A DNA stretch of 49,871 nt, taken from positions 1 to 49,871 of IMG/VR virus record IMGVR_UViG_3300043449_001082, one strand, 5' to 3'. Below are positions 42,256 to 49,544 of the stretch, in pieces. The DNA is from a virus. Below the pieces are notes generated by a model. It was not told the origin of the DNA and searched no databases. It saw nothing but the letters and a program-made list of their open reading frames with translations. Within the stretch, counting starts at the first letter, position 1. Every line of letters begins with the position of its first letter. Both the position numbers and the translations under genes were made by a program.

Positions 42256-44582
42256 GGGCGCGCACCTTTCAGCATGCGGCGAAGATCCGCCATCAGCCTG
42301 TCCGACAGGATACCATGGAGCGCTGCTGTATCGCCAGCCATGATCTCACGGGCTCGGGCCGTCGCCTGTACGGGCGACAGCCTTGGGTCGTTCTGGCGAA
42401 GGATGTTCGCGATCTGGGGCCTATGAAGCCCGTGCTCGGCAGCGAGCTTTAGGAGCCGCGCTTTGCCAGCTGCTCCTGTTCCGCCTGCTCCTGCTCTGTT
42501 TCCTGAGCCATCGGATACCGGACCCCCCTCCGCCATGTGCGGCTGCCCGCGCAGGATGCTCTCGCGCATCTGCGGCGTGATGGTGATGCCTGGGGCGGCA
42601 ATGTCTTCCGGCAAAGCCCCTTCGATGTACCCAACCTTCGCCGCCTTGTCGTGCCGGCGCACCAGCTCCTGCAGGCGCTTGGGGACCATCTTGTCGTAGT
42701 ACGCCTTCATGCCTTCGCCGCCAAACGTGATATCGCCAGCTTTGAGATGATAAATTCCGTTGGACTTGTATGGCTCGGTTGAGAGCAGCTTCTCGGCGGC
42801 CTCTTTTCCGATGATCCCAGCGAGTTGTTGTGGATCAACGTCGTCGCCATAATCTTGCCAGCCCGCCTCGCCCTTCTTTACAAAACTGAGCGTTTTCTCG
42901 TTAGGGTCATACGCAAGCTGCTCAACCTGCTTGCTCAGGTCATACCGCTTCGCCTGCTCGGCGCCGGGCGTGAACACGACCTTGTCGTATCCGCCCTCCG
43001 CCGCCTCCTTCAGCACACGCTTCAGCGCCAGATCAGTCCACCCCTCCGTCGACGTGACGTAGGGCCCGCGCGCAACGCCCTTGCCACGATATTCCAAAGC
43101 TGTTTGCGCGGCCGTTTCGCTGCCGTATCCCCCAGAAAAAGTTCCATCGGGCCAAACAATTTTCCAGCTTCCATCTTCGTTTGGCTCGACTTTACCTTCC
43201 CTTCGTCCAAATCCTTCCTTGCGGCCCTGCTGCCCCCAGTCGGATTGCAGCTCCTCGACGTGCAGGATCTTCTCGCCGTTCGGGCCGGTGCGGTCCAATA
43301 GACGGAGGTGTGCTACCCTATTCACGTCAGCGCCTTCGCCCATGCTGTGCGCTTCGGGGACGCGATATCTCTCTTCCCCCGGAATCGTCAGCGCGATCTC
43401 GCGATAGTTCTCGCCGCCGGGGAGGGTGTATTGCTGGAATTTAGTATCAGGACTATTGCGCAACAACTCACCGCGTTGCGCTGACAATTCACGCCATCTT
43501 GGATCGCCAATTTGCTCTAATCTAGTTATTTCTTCATCCATCATAGCCAATTGTTTTTCGTTTGCTTTACCCAACACCTTCTCCTCAACCTGCGGCATCT
43601 GCTCGCGGAAGTGCTGGGCGATCTCCTCGCGCGTGACGCTGGGGCGCGAGGCCCAGTCTGGGGCAACCACAAGAGCGCGATCCATTTCGCTCCGCATCGT
43701 GCCATTCAGGTTGTTAAGCTGGCGCTCGGCGTCCTTGAACTCTTTCGTGCCGGGCGCGAGCGACTTCAAGGCCTCTTCAGCCTGCGCAATGCGGGGCGAC
43801 ATTTCAGATTCGATTTTAGTCCGGAGAGCGTTTGTTGCGGCCTCATCAGCGATGCCAGTGGAGAACAATTCCGCAGGCCTCACGCCCGCCGATCTCAACT
43901 GAGCAACCATCTGCTCCGGCGATCCCTTCGCCTGCGGCATGGCGAGCGCCGCCTCGGCGCCGTGGCTGTACAGGCCCAGCGGGGACAGTTCGCGAGCAGT
44001 CTGCACGGCCTGCCGCGCTGCGGCTGCGCCTGCCATAGGCGCAACAGCCTTCAGCATGCCGGCGTGCGACGGGTCGACGAAGCCAGACAGAAACTCGACG
44101 TTTTCTCCGAAGCGCGGATTGCCGGTTGCCTGTGTGGCCGCGTGGCCAGCCGCCTTCGCGGCGGCCGTGAGCGGCAGTGTCGCGGTGCCCAGCTGGCTGA
44201 GCAGCATCTGGCCAGCGCCGATCGGGATCATCCCGGCACGGTTCCCGGCCATGTTCTGCATCGCCTGCTGCCGCAGCGCCTCGTTCTCGGCGGCTGCCTC
44301 GCGGGACTTGTCGGAATAAACGTCCGCCGCCGTCTGCAGGGCCCGCGTTACCGGCGAACCGACCGCCGCGCCGCTCTTGGCAATCGCGTCCATCGCCTTC
44401 TCATACATAGGCAACGGCGCGAAGCCATCCTCCGGCGGCATCGTCACGTTGCCCATGGGGTCGTAGACTGGCCCACCGTCGGCCATCCTGACCCGGCCGC
44501 CCCTCGCCATGCGAGAGAGGGGCCCGCCCCGCACTTCCGAGCTGATCCGGTTCATGGCCTGAGCGAGCGATTCAAGCGGCAT
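42252..44582 (-). CDS. Polyvalent-type ejected protein with conserved enzyme-like domain
   Basis: 776 residues. It starts with RGGPLSRMARGGRVRMADGGPV motifs (18-39, listed here by landmarks). Residues about 200-660 form a domain I know from phage and conjugative polyvalent proteins: LGLYSHGAEAAL (202-213), KGSPEQM (219-225), LHVEELQSDWGQQGRK (440-455), WTDLALKRVLKEAAEGGYDKV (515-535), EQAKRYDLSKQ (542-552) and GGEGMKAYYDKMVPKRL (621-637). The invariant Glu, Asp, Lys and Arg suggest an enzyme, activity unknown. A second GG motif (MAEGGPVSD, about 680) and a helical tail follow. Probably delivered into the host with the DNA. Confidence 0.78.
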   Translation of the reverse strand: MPLESLAQAMNRISSEVRGGPLSRMARGGRVRMADGGPVYDPMGNVTMPPEDGFAPLPMYEKAMDAIAKSGAAVGSPVTRALQTAADVYSDKSREAAAENEALRQQAMQNMAGNRAGMIPIGAGQMLLSQLGTATLPLTAAAKAAGHAATQATGNPRFGENVEFLSGFVDPSHAGMLKAVAPMAGAAAARQAVQTARELSPLGLYSHGAEAALAMPQAKGSPEQMVAQLRSAGVRPAELFSTGIADEAATNALRTKIESEMSPRIAQAEEALKSLAPGTKEFKDAERQLNNLNGTMRSEMDRALVVAPDWASRPSVTREEIAQHFREQMPQVEEKVLGKANEKQLAMMDEEITRLEQIGDPRWRELSAQRGELLRNSPDTKFQQYTLPGGENYREIALTIPGEERYRVPEAHSMGEGADVNRVAHLRLLDRTGPNGEKILHVEELQSDWGQQGRKEGFGRREGKVEPNEDGSWKIVWPDGTFSGGYGSETAAQTALEYRGKGVARGPYVTSTEGWTDLALKRVLKEAAEGGYDKVVFTPGAEQAKRYDLSKQVEQLAYDPNEKTLSFVKKGEAGWQDYGDDVDPQQLAGIIGKEAAEKLLSTEPYKSNGIYHLKAGDITFGGEGMKAYYDKMVPKRLQELVRRHDKAAKVGYIEGALPEDIAAPGITITPQMRESILRGQPHMAEGGPVSDGSGNRAGAGGTGAAGKARLLKLAAEHGLHRPQIANILRQNDPRLSPVQATARAREIMAGDTAALHGILSDRLMADLRRMLKGARP

Positions 44583-46032
44583 ATGGATTTTCCTTCACTC
44601 GGTCGTCAACGGCGTTTGGCTCGGGCGCTTCCGGCCGCGTCACGCGGATCATATCACGATCAGCGATGTATCGCAGCCCCTGTACGGCGGCGTCCATCAT
44701 GTCATCGTGCGGGATGGACCCCTCTCCCGAAAACGTGCAGACCTGCTCGATCATGGGCTCGGCCCAGCTGACAAATTGTCCGGGCACCTTGGCGCTCTCT
44801 GTTACCCAGACGCGCCCGGCCGCAAATAGCGGCGAAATGGCGTGCAGACGATCTAGCTTGCCAGCGCGGCCGGGGTTATACGGCGCCGAGATAATGCCCT
44901 CCCGGCCGAGCGTCTGGCGCAGGCTTATGCCGGAGCCCTTGTCCTCGATCAGGAGCACGTCTGGCTTGCGGCCGCTGTTTTCCATGTACGACGGGCCGAA
45001 CATCGGCTTGAGTAGTGAGCGCTCACGCGGCGAGTAAACGGCTTTCAGCTCGACCTTCACCCGCTTGATCAGGTCGGGGAACCCGAGCCTCTCTTGCCAG
45101 CAGTCCAGCAGGATGATGTCCCGGCGCTCCTTGTTTACCGAGAACACGCCCCAGACGGCGCAGGCGCTGTAGTCAGCGTCGCCACGCACGGTGCTGCCTG
45201 TCTCCTCCGTGAACGCGGTGTCGAGGCTCATCACGATGAACTCTAGCTCCGGCAGCGGCCGATCGGACGGCCACATCTTGAACCACGATCGGCGGACCAC
45301 GCCCATTTCCTCGGGGCTGATGACCTCGCCGTGAATCTCCTGCCTGCCGATCGTAGTGCCCTCGTAGCGCAGGATCTGGTCGCGGAACGGCGGCGCCAGA
45401 TTGGCGAGATTGGCGTAGGTCGAGGCGCGCGTCAGCGCGACGTCTTTGCCTGCGCGCTTGAGCAGGTTGCGGATGATCGAGTTCGGCTTGGGTGTCGTGG
45501 TACAGATCAGCCGGGGCTGCATACCGAGGCGCATGCCGAACATCAGCAAATCGAATGCTGCGTCCGCCCGTTGCCATGCCGCCAGCTCGTCGAGCCAGCC
45601 ACCGTGGAACTGAGGCCCACGGAACCGCTCGGGCTTCTCGGCTGTGATCCCCTTGATCAGCGATCCGTTGATCAGAGTGATTTCGACGTCGCTTTTATTG
45701 TACGTCGCGATCAGATCGCGCGGGATCACATTGAGCAGGCCGGATGCGCCCTCGAAGCAGACGCTGGTCAGATCGCCGTACGTCGGCGCCGACACCAGCC
45801 AGCGCGTGCCCGGCTGTGTGATAGCCCAGAATCCCAGCGTCTCTGCGGCCACTCTGGTCTTGCCCGCGCCACGGCCCGCCAGCAGCAGCCAAATCGCCCA
45901 ATCGCCTTTCGGCGGCACTTGATGATCGAGACGCTTCGCGATCCAGCCCATTTGCCAGTCAGCGATGATGCGCTCGATCGGCGTCAGGGTTTTCCACGCC
46001 GCCTTTATTTTGTCAGTGAGATCCGCCGCCAT
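44572..46032 (-). CDS. terL: Terminase large subunit
   Basis: 486 residues. ATPase: Walker A LLAGRGAGKTR (about 50-60), Walker B GGWLDEL, and coupling motif TTTPKP. RNase H-like nuclease: SLDTAF with the first Asp, LLIEDKGSG, and HDDMMDA near the C-terminus. It pumps DNA into the capsid and cuts it. It overlaps terS by 20 bases and the polyvalent gene by 11. Confidence 0.95.
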   Translation of the reverse strand: MAADLTDKIKAAWKTLTPIERIIADWQMGWIAKRLDHQVPPKGDWAIWLLLAGRGAGKTRVAAETLGFWAITQPGTRWLVSAPTYGDLTSVCFEGASGLLNVIPRDLIATYNKSDVEITLINGSLIKGITAEKPERFRGPQFHGGWLDELAAWQRADAAFDLLMFGMRLGMQPRLICTTTPKPNSIIRNLLKRAGKDVALTRASTYANLANLAPPFRDQILRYEGTTIGRQEIHGEVISPEEMGVVRRSWFKMWPSDRPLPELEFIVMSLDTAFTEETGSTVRGDADYSACAVWGVFSVNKERRDIILLDCWQERLGFPDLIKRVKVELKAVYSPRERSLLKPMFGPSYMENSGRKPDVLLIEDKGSGISLRQTLGREGIISAPYNPGRAGKLDRLHAISPLFAAGRVWVTESAKVPGQFVSWAEPMIEQVCTFSGEGSIPHDDMMDAAVQGLRYIADRDMIRVTRPEAPEPNAVDDRVKENPYAA

Positions 46033-46447
46033 CTCGAGCCTTTTCCGCCATCGCGAGGAGCGACATCAGGGCTTCACTCGGCCCGTCATCGACCTTCAAC
46101 TTGGCGTCGATTTCCTTCCGCTCCGTGTAATCGTCCCTGAACCGGGCGCGCACAGAGACCTCCCACACTTTGGAGTTGAAAATCTTGGCGTGCATCCCGG
46201 CTTGGGCCTGATTCTCCCACCAATTCTGGGCGTGGACCTTTGCTCTCTCAAGAGCTTTAGAAAATTCTGGATGCTCAGCCGCCCATTCGCTGATTGTCGG
46301 CCGAGAAACATCGAAATGCGAGGCCATCTGGACGAGAGATTTTCCCTCTCGTCCGAGTTCGATAACCTTCGCGCAATACTCCGGCTTATACAGAGACGGT
46401 CGCCCGACCTTGAGCAAATCCTCGGGCTTTTTCCGTGGTGTCGCCAT
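46013..46447 (-). CDS. terS: Terminase small subunit
   Basis: 144 residues from ATG 46447 with GGAGG upstream; the longer frame from 46573 crosses a promoter. An N-terminal HTH (GRPSLYKPEYCAKVIELG, then SLVQMASHFDVSRPTISEW) recognises the packaging site, followed by an oligomerisation helix (FSKALERAKVHAQNWWENQAQ) and a C-terminal acidic tail. First gene of the late block; it should bind a pac-type site. Confidence 0.88.
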   Translation of the reverse strand: MATPRKKPEDLLKVGRPSLYKPEYCAKVIELGREGKSLVQMASHFDVSRPTISEWAAEHPEFSKALERAKVHAQNWWENQAQAGMHAKIFNSKVWEVSVRARFRDDYTERKEIDAKLKVDDGPSEALMSLLAMAEKARDGGGSH

Positions 46448-46524
46448 TGTCCATCCTCCGAGCGCAGCCAAATGTAGCGCCCGCAAATTCACCCTAAGCG
46501 CCTCACCTAAAAAACGCAAACGAC

Positions 46525-46566
46525 TAGAAAAAAGTTCTTGCACTGATTTTTTTGGCGTGCCATAAA
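46525..46566 (+). promoter_or_regulatory. Right-arm promoter copy 1
   Basis: The 16-base element TAGAAAAAAGTTCTTG (46525-46540) includes the -35 TTGCAC (46538-46543). Seventeen bases on is the -10 CATAAA (46561-46566). It drives the plus-strand right arm and is an almost exact copy of the element at 47599. The late genes start on the other strand only 78 bases away, with no obvious sigma70 promoter of their own. Confidence 0.7.
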
Positions 46567-46600
46567 CGGTCATCGAAACAAACCAAACGGAGCCCAGCCA

Positions 46601-46942
46601 ATGATCATCGCAACCGAAACCTTCCAGCCCGCCGCCGAACTCTCAAAGTATGGTCAACAGTTCGGCTGGAACGAGGGCACTGTGGAAGTGACATTCCAAG
46701 GCCGCACCGAGCGCGTGCAGTGCATCGCCCCGAAAGATGGCGGCTCACAGTGGACGATCCGGGGCCTGTGCGCCCGCTACGCCACCGGGGCAAAGGTGTG
46801 GCCCGCCACGATCTGGTTCGACGCCGACAAGCGCACTTTCAACATCATGACCGGCTTCGACAACCGCTCGGGCCGTTTCAGCCAGCCTCGTCTGGTCGGA
46901 TTCCTCGCCGATGTTGCCCCCCAGCACGTTTCGCAGCGCTAA
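46601..46942 (+). CDS. First right-arm early protein
   Basis: 113 residues from ATG 46601, downstream of the promoter at 46525 and with GGAG upstream. A compact alpha/beta protein: VEVTFQGRTERVQCIAPKDGGSQWTI, with RTFNIMTGFDNRSGRF later. No family recognised. First gene expressed from the arm, so likely abundant and possibly host-directed. Confidence 0.7.
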   Translation: MIIATETFQPAAELSKYGQQFGWNEGTVEVTFQGRTERVQCIAPKDGGSQWTIRGLCARYATGAKVWPATIWFDADKRTFNIMTGFDNRSGRFSQPRLVGFLADVAPQHVSQR

Positions 46943-46950
46943 ACGCAACC

Positions 46951-46966
46951 GGGGGCTTCGGCCCCC
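46951..46966 (+). terminator. GC-rich UUCG hairpin
   Basis: GGGGGC, TTCG, GCCCCC. Very stable but followed by ACCAACCC, not T residues. It probably marks the end of the first gene's mRNA or slows polymerase rather than fully terminating. Confidence 0.5.
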
Positions 46967-46990
46967 ACCAACCCAACTGGAGCCCAGCCA

Positions 46991-47140
46991 ATGACCAAGA
47001 CCATCGAATGCCCCCACTGCGAGGGTGGCGTCTACTACCCCAGCATGGACCCCAACGCCCGAGGCCGCACCTGCGAGGAATGCAACGGCACGGGTGAGAT
47101 CGAAGTCGAGATTGAGAACGAAGAGGAACCCAACCAATGA
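46991..47140 (+). CDS. 49-residue DnaJ-type zinc-finger protein
   Basis: Two C-x2-C pairs, CPHCEGG (7-13) and CEECNGTGE (29-37), repeat the Cys-x2-Cys-x-Gly-x-Gly unit of the DnaJ zinc domain, followed by an acidic tail. The leader GGAGCCCAGCCAATGA is identical to that of the first right-arm gene. The stop overlaps the next start (ATGA). Probably a small zinc protein that binds another protein; role unknown. Confidence 0.75.
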   Translation: MTKTIECPHCEGGVYYPSMDPNARGRTCEECNGTGEIEVEIENEEEPNQ

Positions 47141-47331
47141 CAAAGCTCACCGAAAGCGACGCCGTCCGCGCCGCCCACCACCTCGATGAGGCGTCGAAGT
47201 ACGCCTTCGCCATTTTCTGGGCGCAGAGCCTCTACAAAGCAACGCTGAACGAGCAATTCACCAAGGCCCTTAAAGCCGCCGCCGAGGCCGCTGGCTACAT
47301 TTTGGTCAAGGCAGAAGAAGAGGAGGAATAG
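47137..47331 (+). CDS. 64-residue helical protein
   Basis: ATG 47137 overlaps the previous stop. Almost all helix (SDAVRAAHHLDEASKYAFAIFW, FTKALKAAAEAAGYILVKA) with an EEEEE end. Soluble, Ala-rich, no family recognised. Coupled to the zinc-finger gene. Confidence 0.65.
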   Translation: MTKLTESDAVRAAHHLDEASKYAFAIFWAQSLYKATLNEQFTKALKAAAEAAGYILVKAEEEEE

Positions 47332-47334
47332 AGC

Positions 47335-47601
47335 ATGAAAGTCGGAGACATTGTTCAATTCAAGATTGCCCAGTTGGGCGAGACGCGAGTCCGGTTGGAG
47401 AACGTCAAGTCCGGTCGATCCGTTTGCGTCGACCGGCGAACCGTAGAGCCTCCGCCCCTGCGCCCCGGCAAGGCCCGACGGCTGGGCCTCGGCGTGATCG
47501 CCACGTACACTGTGATCGCCGTCCACGACGATATGGCGTGGGTCCAGCGGCCGTTCGAGCGGCCAGAAGTCCTCCCGGCGGCAGATTTCGAAAACATATA
47601 G
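47335..47601 (+). CDS. 88-residue SH3-like protein
   Basis: ATG 47335, three bases after the preceding stop. Opens with VGDIVQFKIAQLGETRVRLENV and continues with strands, RRTVEPPPLRPGKARRLG, and a Trp near the end; looks like a small beta-barrel (SH3-like or RNA-binding) protein. Function unknown. The second right-arm promoter begins at its last bases. Confidence 0.65.
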   Translation: MKVGDIVQFKIAQLGETRVRLENVKSGRSVCVDRRTVEPPPLRPGKARRLGLGVIATYTVIAVHDDMAWVQRPFERPEVLPAADFENI

Positions 47602-47640
47602 AAAAAAGTTCTTGTGTTCCCCAAAATCATGGCGTACACA
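47599..47640 (+). promoter_or_regulatory. Right-arm promoter copy 2
   Basis: TAGAAAAAAGTTCTTG (47599-47614) is identical to 46525-46540. The -35 is TTGTGT (47612-47617), then 17 bases and the weaker -10 TACACA (47635-47640). It precedes the gene at 47675. Confidence 0.7.
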
Positions 47641-47674
47641 AGAACCTGTTCAGACCAACCCAACGGAGACCAAC

Positions 47675-47986
47675 ATGACCAACCTCGCAGACCGCGCCGT
47701 CATCCTCGACAACGACATCAAGGCGCTTACCAAGGAATTTACCGCCGTCAAGGAAGAGCTGAAGGCTCTCGGCGCGGGCACCTACGAGGGCGACGTCGGC
47801 GTCGCCACCGTCCGCCAGAACGCCGACAGCGAAGTCTTCGACGCCAAGGCCGCCTTCGCGTGGATGGTCGAGCAGGGCCACATCTCGCCCCAGCTTGAGA
47901 CCGCCATGCTGAAGAAGTTCACCGCCGTGAAAGCTGGCCCCATGGTCGTCACCACCAAGGCCAAGATCGTGAAGGTGCTGTCGTGA
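47675..47986 (+). CDS. Coiled-coil early protein
   Basis: 103 residues from ATG 47675 with GGAG upstream; the upstream part of the frame covers the promoter. Begins with a coiled coil (RAVILDNDIKALTKEFTAVKEELKALG), then a compact domain with YEGDVGVATVRQN and a terminal KAKIVKVLS strand. Similar small proteins occur in other phages; I know no function. It has its own promoter. Confidence 0.68.
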   Translation: MTNLADRAVILDNDIKALTKEFTAVKEELKALGAGTYEGDVGVATVRQNADSEVFDAKAAFAWMVEQGHISPQLETAMLKKFTAVKAGPMVVTTKAKIVKVLS

Positions 47987-48120
47987 TGAAGGTCGGCAAC
48001 CGGGGCTGGATCCAACGATCCAGCCTCATGGGCCTCTGGCGGGCCGTGACGCCCGCCGGTCTGGTCACCCACCACGCAACGTCGCTGTCCGCCATGGAGG
48101 CCCTGCTGTGCGCCGCCTGA
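47986..48120 (+). CDS. 44-residue hypothetical protein
   Basis: ATG 47986 overlaps the preceding stop as TGATG. Sequence MKVGNRGWIQRSSLMGLWRAV then an Ala/Leu-rich helix. Basic N-terminus, no family. Coupling supports it; length is a caution. Confidence 0.5.
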   Translation: MKVGNRGWIQRSSLMGLWRAVTPAGLVTHHATSLSAMEALLCAA

Positions 48121-48194
48121 TCGCCATCCTGCTCGCGTGGAGGTGCCGCCGGAAAGGCGACCTCTACGACGACCCTAAAAATTGGGGAGTGTGA
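48108..48194 (+). CDS. 28-residue peptide, weakly supported
   Basis: GTG 48108 inside the end of the previous gene; the stop overlaps the next start as TGATG. A hydrophobic-basic helix (MRRLIAILLAWRCRRKG) may insert at a membrane. Very short; kept only because the stop/start coupling on both sides fits the style of this operon. Confidence 0.35.
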   Translation: MRRLIAILLAWRCRRKGDLYDDPKNWGV

Positions 48195-48460
48195 TGCGAA
48201 TAAGAATCGACGAAAAAGGCAAAAAGTACGGCAAATTGCTCGTGCTGTTTGAGGCCGCAAAGACCGACTCTACGCGCCAAGCGCGCTGGTTCTGCCGCTG
48301 TGAGTGCGGCACGACAACTATTGTGGTGGGCACGGACCTTCGCCGAGGCGCCAGCCAGTCGTGCGGGTGCCTGCGCATAGGCAGGATCCGCCGCGCTTAC
48401 GTAAAAAAAAGAAAACCACGCGGTAACGCCTTGGATATGTTTGACGAGGACATCCTTTGA
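48194..48460 (+). CDS. Zinc-ribbon protein of phage HNH-associated type
   Basis: 88 residues from ATG 48194. KKYGKLLVLFEAAKTDS followed by FCRCECGTTTIVVGTDLRRGASQSCGC is the CxCxCG...SCGC module that accompanies many phage HNH enzymes and also occurs alone, as here; no HNH core is present. It likely binds DNA through one zinc. Ends with an acidic tail. Confidence 0.75.
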   Translation: MRIRIDEKGKKYGKLLVLFEAAKTDSTRQARWFCRCECGTTTIVVGTDLRRGASQSCGCLRIGRIRRAYVKKRKPRGNALDMFDEDIL

Positions 48461-48675
48461 ACCTTCAATCCCTGCTCCACAAGCACAGCATCCGCCACCG
48501 CGATCTGGCGTTCATCACGGGCCGCACGACGCGAGCAGTGACGCACTGGGTGCAAGGTGAGCGACCCCTGCCGCGCTCAACTGAGCTGCTGCTGCTGGCG
48601 CTCGACGAGGGCAAAATCGACGAAAAGTGGCTCGCCCAGAAACTCGCCCCCAAGATCAGAAAGGCCAACAAATGA
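48457..48675 (+). CDS. Small Cro/C1-type HTH protein
   Basis: 72 residues from TTG 48457, which overlaps the preceding stop as TTGA and has GAGG upstream. HTH in about 12-45 (RHRDLAFITGRTTRAVTHWV, then RPLPRSTELLLLALDEG), a pattern common in phage regulators. The basic tail is short. May control the right arm; target unknown. Confidence 0.72.
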   Translation: MNLQSLLHKHSIRHRDLAFITGRTTRAVTHWVQGERPLPRSTELLLLALDEGKIDEKWLAQKLAPKIRKANK

Positions 48676-49271
48676 CCAACAACCGCGCCGTCATGTCCGA
48701 ACGAAAGTCCAGCAAGGCCGAGCTGGACATTTTCCCGACCCCGCCGTGGGCCACCCGCGCCTTGTGCGAGTGGCTGAAGATGACGGGCCACTACCTCAAC
48801 AATGCTTTGGAGCCCGCCGCCGGCTACGGCCACATGGTGAAGCCCCTGCGGGAGTATTTTGAGAACATCCTCGCGACCGACATTTACCTGCACACGCCCC
48901 ACTTGCACAAAGTCGCCGATTACCTGACGTCAGACCTCCCGATCCCCCGGTGGACCATCACCAACCCGCCCTTCAAGCTGGCGGAGGAGTTCTACCTGCG
49001 GGCGGTGGAGCGCAGCATGGATGGCTGCGCCATGCTGGTCCGGACATCTTTTCTGGAGGGCCGTGGCCGGTACGAGCGCCTGTTCAGTGTCCAGCCGCCC
49101 ACCGACGTCCTGCAGTTCGTGGAGCGCGTCCCCATGGGCAAGGACCGCCTCGACCCCAAGCTGTCCACCGCCACGGCCTACTGCTGGCTCGTGTACCGCC
49201 GGTCGACCAATCTCGGCTACACGCGCCTCCACTGGATCCCACCCTGCCGCAAGGCCCTCGAGCGCCCGTGA
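48672..49271 (+). CDS. N6-adenine DNA methyltransferase
   Basis: 199 residues from ATG 48672 (ATGA overlap). Motif I is EPAAGYGHMV (about 46-55), and the catalytic motif IV is TNPPF (98-102 region), as in N6-adenine or N4-cytosine amino-methyltransferases. FPTPPWATRALCEWL near the N-terminus is typical of small phage members. No target-recognition domain beyond the core. It ends just upstream of the terminator and GTAC array. Probably protects phage DNA from restriction. Confidence 0.85.
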   Translation: MTNNRAVMSERKSSKAELDIFPTPPWATRALCEWLKMTGHYLNNALEPAAGYGHMVKPLREYFENILATDIYLHTPHLHKVADYLTSDLPIPRWTITNPPFKLAEEFYLRAVERSMDGCAMLVRTSFLEGRGRYERLFSVQPPTDVLQFVERVPMGKDRLDPKLSTATAYCWLVYRRSTNLGYTRLHWIPPCRKALERP

Positions 49272-49336
49272 GATTACGTGTGACATCCCCCACCAAAACG
49301 GAATAGGGCCAGTACCCCGACCCTATCTCCGGAACT

Positions 49337-49364
49337 GGGCGGCCTCCGGGCCGCCCTTTTTTTT
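49337..49364 (+). terminator. Strong right-arm terminator
   Basis: GGGCGGCC, TCCG loop, GGCCGCCC, then eight T residues (49357-49364). Perfect factor-independent terminator for the plus-strand arm, placed after the adenine methyltransferase and before the GTAC array. Confidence 0.95.
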
Positions 49365-49367
49365 GCA

Positions 49368-49543
49368 CCGTACTGCCGCCGCACCGACCGTACCACCGTA
49401 CCCTCCCTATAGGAGGAGGGTACGGTACGGTACGTTTTCGGGCGTTTTGCCCTCAAACGTACCGGTACGCCAAAGTACGGTACGGTACGCCGGTACGCCG
49501 CGTACCACAACGTACCGGTACGTTAAAAGTACGGTACGGTACG
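49368..49543. repeat. GTAC repeat array, possible origin or site-specific control region
   Basis: Eighteen GTAC tetramers in about 176 bases. Three exact copies of GTACGGTACGGTACG start at 49420, 49475 and 49529 (55 and 54 bases apart). Two perfect palindromes CGTACCGGTACG lie at 49458-49469 and 49511-49522, each 5-6 bases before a triple repeat. A 12-base inverted repeat, ACCGTACCCTCC/GGAGGGTACGGT (49395-49406 and 49415-49426), flanks TATAGG. No gene covers it; it lies between convergent genes. Confidence 0.85.
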
Positions 49544-49544
49544 C

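Noticed and set aside
43551-44771. 406-codon plus-strand frame opposite the polyvalent gene
   Set aside because: Arg/His-rich shadow with no ribosome site; conserved motifs are on the minus strand.
49368-49543. CRISPR array
   Set aside because: The repeats are 4-15 bases with no spacers of constant length and no cas genes; the Cas4-like protein is a recombination nuclease.
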